This document shows, piece by piece, positions 1-7,419 of a DNA stretch of 64,000 nt; position 1 is the stretch's first letter, and every line of letters starts with the position of its first letter. The position numbers and the translations under genes are program-made. Source of the DNA: Bacteroidales bacterium (GTDB taxonomy: Bacteria; Bacteroidota; Bacteroidia; Bacteroidales; Marinilabiliaceae); NCBI GenBank assembly GCA_017960905.1, contig JAGCYH010000016.1:1-64000 (forward strand). The letters are read 5' to 3'. Under the pieces are notes generated by a model. It did no database searches. It was given only the letters and a program-made list of their open reading frames with translations, and was not told the origin of the DNA.

Positions 1-520
1 CGGCTGCGAAGGCTACTTCTGCTACAAGAACGTAGTTCACCCATGCCAGGGCGATATCATTCCTACTGGTGACCGTCAGTCACGTAACTTCCCTATCATG
101 CGTTATGCTGAAGTACTTCTTATGTACGCTGAGGCTTGCGCTCAGACAGGTGATGCCGATGGTCTCCAATACCTCCAAGCAATTCAGAACCGTGCAGGTT
201 CGCAGACTGTAAGCACATCTCTTACACTCGACGCTGTTAAGAAAGAGAAGAGATTCGAGATGTTCATGGAAGGCTGCCGTTCGGCTGACTTGATCCGCTG
301 GGGTGATGTTGCTTCGCTCGAGAAACAAGACTACTATACTCCTTCGTTCGGTGCTAATGGCCTCAACGAGCATAGTACTATAAGTGTAGATTCTAAATAC
401 TACGTTAACTACTATGGTGCTGACAACCTCGGCTTCAAGAAGGGCAAACACGAGTTCCTGCCGTTCCCGAAAGACGAAATGGATGTTAACCCGAACCTCG
501 TACAAAACCCTGGTTTCTAA
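1..520 (+). CDS. SusD/RagB-type outer-membrane nutrient-binding lipoprotein, C-terminal part
   Basis: The frame is open from base 2 to a TAA at 518-520, so the gene starts left of the window. An internal ATG at 98 is not the start, because codons before it already read as SusD. The conserved C-terminal signature RQSRNFPIMRYAEVLLMYAE is visible near bases 74-133, and the typical ending with a phenylalanine-proline-rich stretch and NPNLVQNPGF closes the protein. SusD proteins sit on the outer face of the outer membrane and hand glycans or other ligands to a SusC TonB-dependent transporter, expected just upstream. The substrate cannot be read from this fragment. The lipoprotein gene that follows 39 bases later probably belongs to the same uptake locus. 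Confidence 0.93.
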   Translation, partial: GCEGYFCYKNVVHPCQGDIIPTGDRQSRNFPIMRYAEVLLMYAEACAQTGDADGLQYLQAIQNRAGSQTVSTSLTLDAVKKEKRFEMFMEGCRSADLIRWGDVASLEKQDYYTPSFGANGLNEHSTISVDSKYYVNYYGADNLGFKKGKHEFLPFPKDEMDVNPNLVQNPGF

Positions 521-559
521 TATAGGTAAGTTGTATAAACTAAATTGTTTTATAACATT

Positions 560-1876
560 ATGAAGAAGAAATTATTATTCGCCACTATGGTATCGGTGGC
601 AATGGCATTCGGATTCACTTCGTGTAGCGAGGATGAGGACGAAGAATTCAGCACAGATCAGTATACCATTTCGTTCGATGCGAACGGTGGTACCGGTGAT
701 ATAGCTCCTGTCGTTATCCGTGTGGGTGATTACCTCGCCCTCCCGACCGATGGTGTGTCTAAAGCTGGTAAAGACTTTGCAGGCTGGTCAAGAACTCCCA
801 ATGGCGACAAGGTTACATTCTTTGTTGTTCAACCTAAAAATGAAACTCTTTACGCATTGTGGACTGACCATGTTGAAACACTCAACCCTGATGTAAACCA
901 CTCTCTTGAAGTTGAAGCTACTGCTATGGTAGCTCAAGCTTGGGACAACCAGTTCTGGATTATGTCTGACACTAAATTCAAAGAAGGTGACAAATGGGAG
1001 TTCAGCATGTACGTTAAAGCTAAGAAAGAGGCTACAATTGGTACTCAGACTCACAAAGCTGCTGGTGAATACATTCACTGGGCAGGTGTAGGTTCGGTTC
1101 CTTTCACTACCGAATGGACCAAATTTGAGGCTACCGGCTCTTTCACTTCAGAGCAGAACGATGGCTACTCTATCGCATTCAACCTCAACGACTTTGCTGA
1201 AGCTAACGTTTACTATTTCGATGACATTAGCTTGAAAATCGGTGGCAAGGAAGTTGTTGTAAATGGCAACTTGGAGTCGCCTGACGGCAACGTAGCTGCT
1301 TTCAAAGCTAAAGAGAAAAACGCTACTGGCGCTGATGATTGGCCTGTCTCTGACGGTCGCTTGATCGAAGATGACTCTAAAGACATCGAGATGAAAGGCG
1401 AGGCTCCTGTAGCTGATCCTTCACACATGCTTTCGAGCGAGAAAGACAAAGTATTCGTTGTAGAGGCAACTGCTAAAGTAGCTGATCCATGGGATAACCA
1501 ATTCTGGATTGTTTCTGATGTTCCTTTCAAAGCCGGCGAATCTTACTACATCTCTATGGATGTTAAAGCTGCTGAGGAAGCTACTGTTGAAACTCAGACT
1601 CACGTTAACCCGAGTGAATACATTCACTATGTAGGTATCGGCAATGTTAAATTCACTACTGAATGGTCAACCTACACCTACAAAGGTACATTCTCTGCTG
1701 AGCAAGACGGTGGTTTGAGCTTCGCATTCAACCTCAACTCTTACGAGCCTGCCAACACATACTACTTCAAGAACATCGTATTGATTCTTGGTAATATGGA
1801 AGGTGGCGAGACTACTTTCAAATCGAAAGAGAAAGGTGGCTCAGAGATTGTAGATTCTCGTAACCCTGAAGAATAA
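560..1876 (+). CDS. Surface lipoprotein with an InlB-type repeat and two copies of a carbohydrate-binding-like module
   Basis: I place the start at ATG 560 (MKKKLLF), not at an upstream in-frame TTG (545), because it begins a clean lipoprotein signal ending in the lipobox FTSC. An acidic linker (SEDEDEE) follows, as in surface-exposed Bacteroidota lipoproteins. Residues about 34-102 resemble a Listeria-Bacteroides (InlB B) repeat: FDANGGTG, then GWSR and LYALW. Two homologous modules follow at about 117-225 and 300-410, each with a VEATA..VA..WDNQFWI start, a Y-I-H-x-x-G-x-G core and a YYF end. They resemble CBM4/9-like beta-sandwich binding domains. Position right after a SusD gene suggests the SusE/SusF-like role of an accessory surface glycan-binding protein. 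The ligand is unknown. Confidence 0.75.
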   Translation: MKKKLLFATMVSVAMAFGFTSCSEDEDEEFSTDQYTISFDANGGTGDIAPVVIRVGDYLALPTDGVSKAGKDFAGWSRTPNGDKVTFFVVQPKNETLYALWTDHVETLNPDVNHSLEVEATAMVAQAWDNQFWIMSDTKFKEGDKWEFSMYVKAKKEATIGTQTHKAAGEYIHWAGVGSVPFTTEWTKFEATGSFTSEQNDGYSIAFNLNDFAEANVYYFDDISLKIGGKEVVVNGNLESPDGNVAAFKAKEKNATGADDWPVSDGRLIEDDSKDIEMKGEAPVADPSHMLSSEKDKVFVVEATAKVADPWDNQFWIVSDVPFKAGESYYISMDVKAAEEATVETQTHVNPSEYIHYVGIGNVKFTTEWSTYTYKGTFSAEQDGGLSFAFNLNSYEPANTYYFKNIVLILGNMEGGETTFKSKEKGGSEIVDSRNPEE

Positions 1877-1908
1877 TAATAGCATATTATTTGCTTCAGA
1901 ATAAAATG

Positions 1909-1941
1909 GCCGCGCATCTTTCGATGCGCGGCTTTTTTTTT
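1909..1941 (+). terminator. Rho-independent terminator of the SusD/lipoprotein unit
   Basis: A 10-bp perfect stem, GCCGCGCATC with GATGCGCGGC, and a three-base loop are followed by a run of eight T. It lies 33 bases after the lipoprotein stop codon. Confidence 0.9.
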
Positions 1942-2010
1942 GCGCAAGCGTAAGAACGGCGCGACCAGGCCATTGCTGTTTCGAATGGCATTATATTTGA
2001 TGAAAAGATT

Positions 2011-2040
2011 TTTGCATTACAACATTGTTGCTTAATTTTG
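2011..2040 (+). promoter_or_regulatory. Bacteroidota-type promoter very close to the start codon at 2045
   Basis: TTTG at 2011-2014 (-33 element) and TAATTTTG at 2033-2040 (-7 element) are 18 bases apart. The ATG is only four bases beyond the -7 box, so transcription would begin at or next to the start codon. Confidence 0.7.
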
Positions 2041-2044
2041 CATT

Positions 2045-3259
2045 ATGACAAAGAACATAATAACACTCCTTATGCTGCTTTGTGCCAGCAGTTTGCTGGC
2101 ACAAGAGCAGCCGTTGCTCGACAAACTCGATGAGGCCACAGGACAGCTTCTCAGCGAGACGAACCGCAACAAGTACAGCTACAACTATCCGAAGTGGGCT
2201 TCTACAGCGAAAACGGCTATAAGCGAAACGGCCGAAACGGGTCTGAAAACGTACGTTTTCAGACATCTGAAACACGCCGAAATAGACAACACCGAAATAC
2301 TTTATTTCATAAAGCACTTCAGTAACCATCAGACATTCAACTGGATAGCATACGACAACCGCAACAAACGGACTTTTGTCTTTGAAGACGTAATAAATAT
2401 AGGTGAAACGCAAAAAGTAGTTCTTGAAAAGCTATCGGTGCGCGACCTCATAGGATTCACTCTTCGCGACGAGACAAGCGGTGCTACGATATTCACCGTG
2501 CCCGACATTGAGACACGGCTCAACTTCGAGATACTTGTAGATATAAAGTATTCTGACGAAGAGAAGAGCCTTGCGCAGAAAAAAGTAAAAGTGGCGCTGG
2601 CCGACTTCTTCTACACCGACGAGGCTATTGAGCAGGAAGCCAACGGTTTTCCGCGAATGCAAGTGGTTCAGAATGAGGCAAAAACAGTGCGCGTTGTAAC
2701 ATATATGACTTCGTACGCCGACTTCACAAGCAAATGCCACGGCTTCGTGTTGCACAAAAGCAGCAAAGACGGCCAGATAAAATGCGAATACCTCGACGAC
2801 TGCACAAACGACATAAAATCAGTAGAATACGCCAAGCTGAAAGCCGACAAATGGTATGGCGCTGTTTACAGCGCCATAATAGAGATACAGATAGGTAAAC
2901 AGCTGTATTACACGCTGTTGGGCTTCAAATCGAACGACGGACTCATCAAGACGCGCGTGATAGACATTCTGAGCTTCAAGAAAGACAAAAGCGTCTTTGG
3001 CGCACCGTATTTCCTGCACGAGAAAGCCACGTATCTGAGGCGCATTTTCCAATACTCGTCGGAAGCCAACATGCTTTTGCGCTACGATGCAGCGCAAAAG
3101 CAGATTGTGATGGACCATCTGTCGCCGTCGAACAGTATGTTCGCGGGCGAGTACAGATTCTACGGTCCCGACTTCAGCTACGACGCCTACGAGATTACCA
3201 AAGATGGCTGGACATTCAGGGAAGATATTGATTATAAGGATATTGAAAAAAAGAAATAA
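2045..3259 (+). CDS. Secreted protein of unknown function
   Basis: 404 residues. An N-terminal signal peptide is clear (hydrophobic LLMLLCASSLLA followed by QEQ, so cleavage near residue 19). I do not recognise the family. The body is a mix of charged and beta-rich stretches, with many Tyr and Lys and no obvious catalytic motif, transmembrane segment or repeat. It would sit in the periplasm or on the outer membrane. The gene ends 12 bases before pbpC on the same strand, so the two are probably co-transcribed, which hints at a cell-envelope role but does not prove it. Its promoter lies almost on the start codon, so the message may be leaderless. Confidence 0.7.
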   Translation: MTKNIITLLMLLCASSLLAQEQPLLDKLDEATGQLLSETNRNKYSYNYPKWASTAKTAISETAETGLKTYVFRHLKHAEIDNTEILYFIKHFSNHQTFNWIAYDNRNKRTFVFEDVINIGETQKVVLEKLSVRDLIGFTLRDETSGATIFTVPDIETRLNFEILVDIKYSDEEKSLAQKKVKVALADFFYTDEAIEQEANGFPRMQVVQNEAKTVRVVTYMTSYADFTSKCHGFVLHKSSKDGQIKCEYLDDCTNDIKSVEYAKLKADKWYGAVYSAIIEIQIGKQLYYTLLGFKSNDGLIKTRVIDILSFKKDKSVFGAPYFLHEKATYLRRIFQYSSEANMLLRYDAAQKQIVMDHLSPSNSMFAGEYRFYGPDFSYDAYEITKDGWTFREDIDYKDIEKKK

Positions 3260-3271
3260 AGCTATCGGACA

Positions 3272-5638
3272 ATGAGATTCAAGTGGGCAGTAAGGATAAC
3301 AATTTCATTTATAACACTTTACATTGGTGCTATACTGACTACACTTATACTCATGCCATCGCCTCTGTTCGACGCGCCATGCTCTACGATAATGTACTCC
3401 GCCGACGGCGAGCTGCTATGCGCACGCATAGCAGACGACGGCCAATGGCGTTTTCCCGAGTGTGATTCGCTGCCGCAAAAATACATCGACTGCATTGTGC
3501 AATACGAAGACAAACGATTCTGGGCACACCAAGGTATTGATATTATGTCGGTTATAAGGGCTGCGAAGCAAAACCTACAAGCCGGACACGTGGTGGAAGG
3601 CGGAAGTACGATAACGATGCAAGTGGCGCGAATAGCGCGCGGCAACCAGCCGCGCACGCTTTTTCAGAAATGCGTCGAACTACTTTGGGCTCAATGCATT
3701 GAGGCAAAATACAGCAAAGACGAGATACTGCGGCTGCATGCTTCGCATGCGCCGTTCGGTGGCAATGTGGTAGGCGCCGAGACTGCCGCCTGGCGCTACT
3801 TTGGCCGAGACTTGCACAACCTGTCGTGGGCAGAATACGCCACCCTGGCCGTACTGCCCAACTCGCCGTCGCTCATTCACCCCGGCCGCAACCGCGACGC
3901 ACTGATGCAAAAGCGCAACCATCTGCTGGATAAGCTCTGCGAAGGCGGATTCATTGACTCTACAGAACTCGAACTGTCGAAAGAAGAGCCGCTGCCCGAT
4001 GCGCCCCACCCTCTTCCGAACGATGCGCCGCATCTGCTCACACGCATAACAAACTCTGTATCAGGCAAAAGAACACAGACCACTATTAACAGCGATTTGC
4101 AGAGAAACGTACAACGCATAGCCAACAAATACGCAGAGCAATACAGCTCGAACTACATTAATAATATAGCAGTGCTGGTTGCAGAGAGCGAAAGCGGCAA
4201 CGTAGTGGCCTACGTTGGCAACACAACAGGCGCATTGAACGGCAACGGCAACCAAGTGGATATAATAACATCGCCACGCAGCACCGGCAGCGTGCTGAAG
4301 CCGTTTCTGTACGCCGCCATGCTCACCGACGGTCAGATACTTCCGAAGACGCTAATACCCGACGTGCCACTCAACATAAACGGCTTTACACCACAGAATT
4401 ACACAAAAAAATTCTATGGCAGCGTACCTGCCGATGTGGCCATTGAGCGCTCGCTCAATGTGCCGTTGGTTCGCATGCTGTCGATGTACAACACGGGACG
4501 GTTTATGTCGGTACTTAAAGAGCTGGGAATGACCACGTTGAAGTATTCAGAGGACCATTATGGCGCCTCGATAATACTCGGCGGTGCCGAAGGCACATTG
4601 TGGGACATGTGCGGCATGTACGCGTCGCTATCGCGTCAGCTGAACCATTACCGCCCATACGGCGGAAAATACAACCCGGCCGACATACATCCGCTAAGAT
4701 ACACCGAACAAACTGAGCAAAAGCCTATTACGCCAATAACCGACAGCCGTTTGCACGATAGTAATCTGCTAAGCGCGGCAAGCATTTGGTTCACTTTCGA
4801 AGCTATGTCGAACGTCAACCGGCCGGAGGAAGAGGCCGACTGGCAACAATTCCGTTCGATGAAGAAAATAGCGTGGAAGACAGGCACCAGTTTCGGCGGT
4901 CGCGACGCATGGGCACTAGGCACAACGCCGCAATACACCGTAGGTGTATGGATTGGCAATGCCAACGGCGAAGGTCGCAACGGCCTGACCGGCGTCGGCT
5001 TTGCCGCGCCGGTGATGTTCGAAACGTTTGCACTGCTTGCAGGCAACAGCTGGTTCGAGATGCCGCTCGACGACATGGACGAAGCCACAGTGTGCCACAA
5101 CAGCGGCCACTTGGCGTCGGACATCTGCACCGACATCGACAGCGTTTTCATACCGCACACCAACGCCACGAGCCGCACCTGTCCGTACCATCATCTTATC
5201 AACCTCAGCACCGACGGCAAATGGCGTGTCAACTCGTCGTGCGAGTCGGTGTACAACATGCGCACCGAATCGTGGTTTGTGCTTCCACCATCGCAAGAGT
5301 ATTACTACAAACAGTACAACATTCATTATAAGCCACTTCCGCCGTACCGAGCTGGCTGTGCCAGCTCGGGCAGCGACCAGATAGACATCATTTACCCCGA
5401 GCACAACACAACGATATTTCTGCCCAAAGACTTCGACGGCACGCGCGAGAGCGTGATTATGAAAGCGGCTCACTCCCGCGCCAATGCGACGCTCTACTGG
5501 CATGTCGACGACAATTACTTCGGCGCCACAAACGGCACTCACCAGATGCCGTGTTCGATAGAAGAAGGCGAACACCGACTGACTATTGTCGATGAAGCCG
5601 GCAACAGAAGATCAATTATGTTCACCATAAAAAGGTAG
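3272..5638 (+). CDS. pbpC: Penicillin-binding protein 1C (bifunctional glycosyltransferase/transpeptidase)
   Basis: 788 residues, the usual PBP1C size. A transmembrane anchor at about 8-28 is followed by a GT51 glycosyltransferase domain (about 45-225) with the catalytic motif EDKRFWAHQGID near residue 79 and EGGSTITMQ after it. The transpeptidase domain (about 255-560) has SVLK (active Ser at 340), SLN, and KTGTS at 536-540. The last hundred residues resemble the BiPBP_C domain that marks the 1C subtype. It polymerises and possibly cross-links peptidoglycan in the periplasm. In many genomes pbpC is next to an alpha-2-macroglobulin gene. Here the upstream neighbour is instead a secreted protein of unknown function. 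Confidence 0.95.
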   Translation: MRFKWAVRITISFITLYIGAILTTLILMPSPLFDAPCSTIMYSADGELLCARIADDGQWRFPECDSLPQKYIDCIVQYEDKRFWAHQGIDIMSVIRAAKQNLQAGHVVEGGSTITMQVARIARGNQPRTLFQKCVELLWAQCIEAKYSKDEILRLHASHAPFGGNVVGAETAAWRYFGRDLHNLSWAEYATLAVLPNSPSLIHPGRNRDALMQKRNHLLDKLCEGGFIDSTELELSKEEPLPDAPHPLPNDAPHLLTRITNSVSGKRTQTTINSDLQRNVQRIANKYAEQYSSNYINNIAVLVAESESGNVVAYVGNTTGALNGNGNQVDIITSPRSTGSVLKPFLYAAMLTDGQILPKTLIPDVPLNINGFTPQNYTKKFYGSVPADVAIERSLNVPLVRMLSMYNTGRFMSVLKELGMTTLKYSEDHYGASIILGGAEGTLWDMCGMYASLSRQLNHYRPYGGKYNPADIHPLRYTEQTEQKPITPITDSRLHDSNLLSAASIWFTFEAMSNVNRPEEEADWQQFRSMKKIAWKTGTSFGGRDAWALGTTPQYTVGVWIGNANGEGRNGLTGVGFAAPVMFETFALLAGNSWFEMPLDDMDEATVCHNSGHLASDICTDIDSVFIPHTNATSRTCPYHHLINLSTDGKWRVNSSCESVYNMRTESWFVLPPSQEYYYKQYNIHYKPLPPYRAGCASSGSDQIDIIYPEHNTTIFLPKDFDGTRESVIMKAAHSRANATLYWHVDDNYFGATNGTHQMPCSIEEGEHRLTIVDEAGNRRSIMFTIKR

Positions 5639-5746
5639 ACTCGCCTCGGTCTTTTTATTCTGATAAATAAAAAAACGCCATGAAAACATTGTAATTTCGG
5701 GCGAAACAATTATTTTTGGGAAATAATAAAAACAACGCAACAACAC

Positions 5747-6772
5747 ATGAAAGCACTCTTCATTGGTGGTACAGGGACAATCTCGATGGCCATCACAAAA
5801 GCATTGGCAGCCAACAGTAATTGGGAATTATACTTGCTCAATCGTGGCACGCGCACGGCGGAACTACCGCAAAACGTCAAAGTCATCAAAGCCGACATTA
5901 ACGACGAAAAATCTGTAAATGAGCAGATTAAGGACATGCAATTCGACACCGTTTGCGACTTCATCGGTTTCGAGCTGCCGCAAGTGGAACGCGATTTCCG
6001 CCTGTTCGGCGGAAAAACGCGTCAATACATGTACATCAGCTCGGCATCGGCGTATGCCAAGCCCGTACGCGACTATCGGATTACCGAAGGCACAAGCCTC
6101 GCCAACCCGCACTGGGAGTACTCACGCAACAAAATACGCTGCGAGCATTTCCTTATGGAGAAATACCGCAACGAGGGCTTCCCGGTTACCATTGTCCGCC
6201 CGAGCCACACCTACGACGAGCGCAACATACCGCTGAGCATTCAGGCCTCGATAGGCAGCTGGCCTGTCGTAAAACGCATGTTGGAAGGCAAACCCGTGCT
6301 CATTCACGGCGACGGCACCACGCTGTGGACCGTAACGCACAACTCTGATTTCGCAAAGGGATTCATAGGCCTCATGGGCAATCCGCGAGCCATTGGCGAA
6401 GCGTTCAACATAACATCCGACGAGTCGCTCACGTGGGACCAGATTTACAAAGCCGTAGCCGATGCCCTTGGCGTAGAGTTCAAGCCGTACCATGTATCAT
6501 CGGATTTCCTGTGCGAAGTGAACCCAGCGTACGAAGGCGAACTACTTGGCGATAAGACATATACGGTTGTCTTCGACAACCGTAAACTTAAAAACGTCGT
6601 TCCCGACTTTGTTTGCACCACACGTTTCGAACAGGGCGTAAGGAAAATCACAGAATACTATCTGACTCACAAAGAGAGCCAACGCGATGACAAAGAGTTC
6701 GATGCGTTCTGCGACAATGTGATAGAGACTTTGGAAAAGGCAAAAAAAAGCTCTAAAAAAGTAACGCTCTGA
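5747..6772 (+). CDS. NAD(P)-dependent epimerase/dehydratase family protein (extended SDR)
   Basis: 341 residues. The Rossmann glycine motif FIGGTGTI is at residues 5-12, followed by an acidic second strand end and a catalytic-region serine stretch YISSASAYAKP near residues 88-98. The SDR YxxxK is not typical: the usual Tyr region here reads WEYSRNKIRCE, which does supply Y-x-x-x-K. The layout resembles bacterial NAD-dependent epimerases of the isoflavone-reductase/CP41-like branch. The substrate is not identifiable. It stands alone, with an intergenic gap on the left and a terminator hairpin on the right. Confidence 0.8.
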   Translation: MKALFIGGTGTISMAITKALAANSNWELYLLNRGTRTAELPQNVKVIKADINDEKSVNEQIKDMQFDTVCDFIGFELPQVERDFRLFGGKTRQYMYISSASAYAKPVRDYRITEGTSLANPHWEYSRNKIRCEHFLMEKYRNEGFPVTIVRPSHTYDERNIPLSIQASIGSWPVVKRMLEGKPVLIHGDGTTLWTVTHNSDFAKGFIGLMGNPRAIGEAFNITSDESLTWDQIYKAVADALGVEFKPYHVSSDFLCEVNPAYEGELLGDKTYTVVFDNRKLKNVVPDFVCTTRFEQGVRKITEYYLTHKESQRDDKEFDAFCDNVIETLEKAKKSSKKVTL

Positions 6773-6792
6773 TTTTGAGCTGTTTATAAAAC

Positions 6793-6842
6793 AAATGGAT
6801 AATATTGTCCCTAACTTAGCTTGGGCAATATATCCATTTTTT
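6793..6842 (+). terminator. Terminator hairpin after the epimerase gene
   Basis: AAATGGATAATATTG (6793-6807) pairs with CAATATATCCATTT (6826-6839) with one bulged base, then a T run. It overlaps the 3' end of the convergent parE remnant, whose original stop codon lies in the loop. Confidence 0.65.
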
Positions 6843-7110
6843 CGTGTAAGATTCTTACTATCAACACACTACCATCTGAAGTTTTTTTGTAAAAAATCAG
6901 ATGTTTATGATAATGGTGGCAGAACAATCATTTTTTAATTTCTGAGTATTCTCTGTCTGTAATACATTTACTATCAACAATTTGTTCAACTTCAGCAATC
7001 AATCCGCCATAATACGAATCGGCTTGCGACTCCGACCATTTTTCAGCAGTATAATTCCAGATAGAATCCAAATCGGCAACTGCTTTGCGAGTAAAATGCC
7101 ATTTAGCCAT
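6811..7110 (-). pseudogene. parE: ParE/RelE-family toxin interrupted by an in-frame TGA
   Basis: The first 60 codons (from ATG at 7110) read as the N-terminal half of a ParE toxin: FTRKAVADLDSIWNYT, then REYSEIKK. Translation stops at TGA 6930-6928. The same frame then continues for 38 codons to TAG 6813-6811 and gives the missing C-terminal half: KHLIFYKK, then VRILHEKMDI, both hallmarks of the family. Counting the stop, the reading is 99 codons, the normal length. In related proteins a glycine usually follows the REYSEIKK-like stretch, so a single GGA to TGA change explains the break. The start overlaps the end of parD by 8 bases. As it stands only a 60-residue fragment would be made, probably non-toxic. 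Confidence 0.85.
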
Positions 7111-7348
7111 TGTGTCGTTTGGCTTTTAGTTCTTTCAAATGCTCTGCGGCATCAAAACTGGCGACAACACCACTCTCTTCGCCTTCACCAATCGCATTTT
7201 TCAAGCGTAGCAACCGGTTTTCTCTTTCTTCTAACAAACGCAAACCAGCGCGAATCACCTCACTTGCATTGTTGTATCTGCCACTTTGCACAGTAAGGCT
7301 CACAAAATTCTCAAAATAATCTCCTAAAGCAACCGAAGTAGTTTTCAT
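7103..7348 (-). CDS. parD: ParD-family ribbon-helix-helix antitoxin
   Basis: 81 residues. The N-terminal half ([13 protein letters not shown], then [18 protein letters not shown]) is a ParD/CopG-type ribbon-helix-helix DNA-binding domain. The charged C-terminal tail would wrap around ParE. It overlaps the toxin reading frame by 8 bases, the usual translational coupling of parDE. Two overlapping palindromes just upstream (7376-7411) are the obvious autoregulatory operator. The antitoxin is intact although its partner is broken. Confidence 0.9.
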   Translation of the reverse strand: MKTTSVALGDYFENFVSLTVQSGRYNNASEVIRAGLRLLEERENRLLRLKNAIGEGEESGVVASFDAAEHLKELKAKRHNG

Positions 7349-7375
7349 ATAGATTGTTTTAAATACTGCGCAATA

Positions 7376-7411
7376 TTACCAAATATTGGTAACAAAACAA
7401 AATTTTGTTAC
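7376..7411 (-). promoter_or_regulatory. Candidate ParD operator: two overlapping palindromes
   Basis: TTACCAA-ATA-TTGGTAA (7376-7392) is a perfect 7-3-7 inverted repeat. GTAACAAAA-CAAAA-TTTTGTTAC (7389-7411) is a perfect 9-5-9 repeat sharing four bases with it. They lie 28-63 bases upstream of parD and also just past the stop of the large gene to the right, so the second could double as its terminator. Confidence 0.55.
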
Positions 7412-7419
7412 GGAAAAAT

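Noticed and set aside
6928-6930. UGA read as glycine in parE
   Set aside because: Other genes here end normally at TGA (for example miaB's neighbour and the receptor), and recoding is known from unrelated lineages only. A point mutation is simpler.
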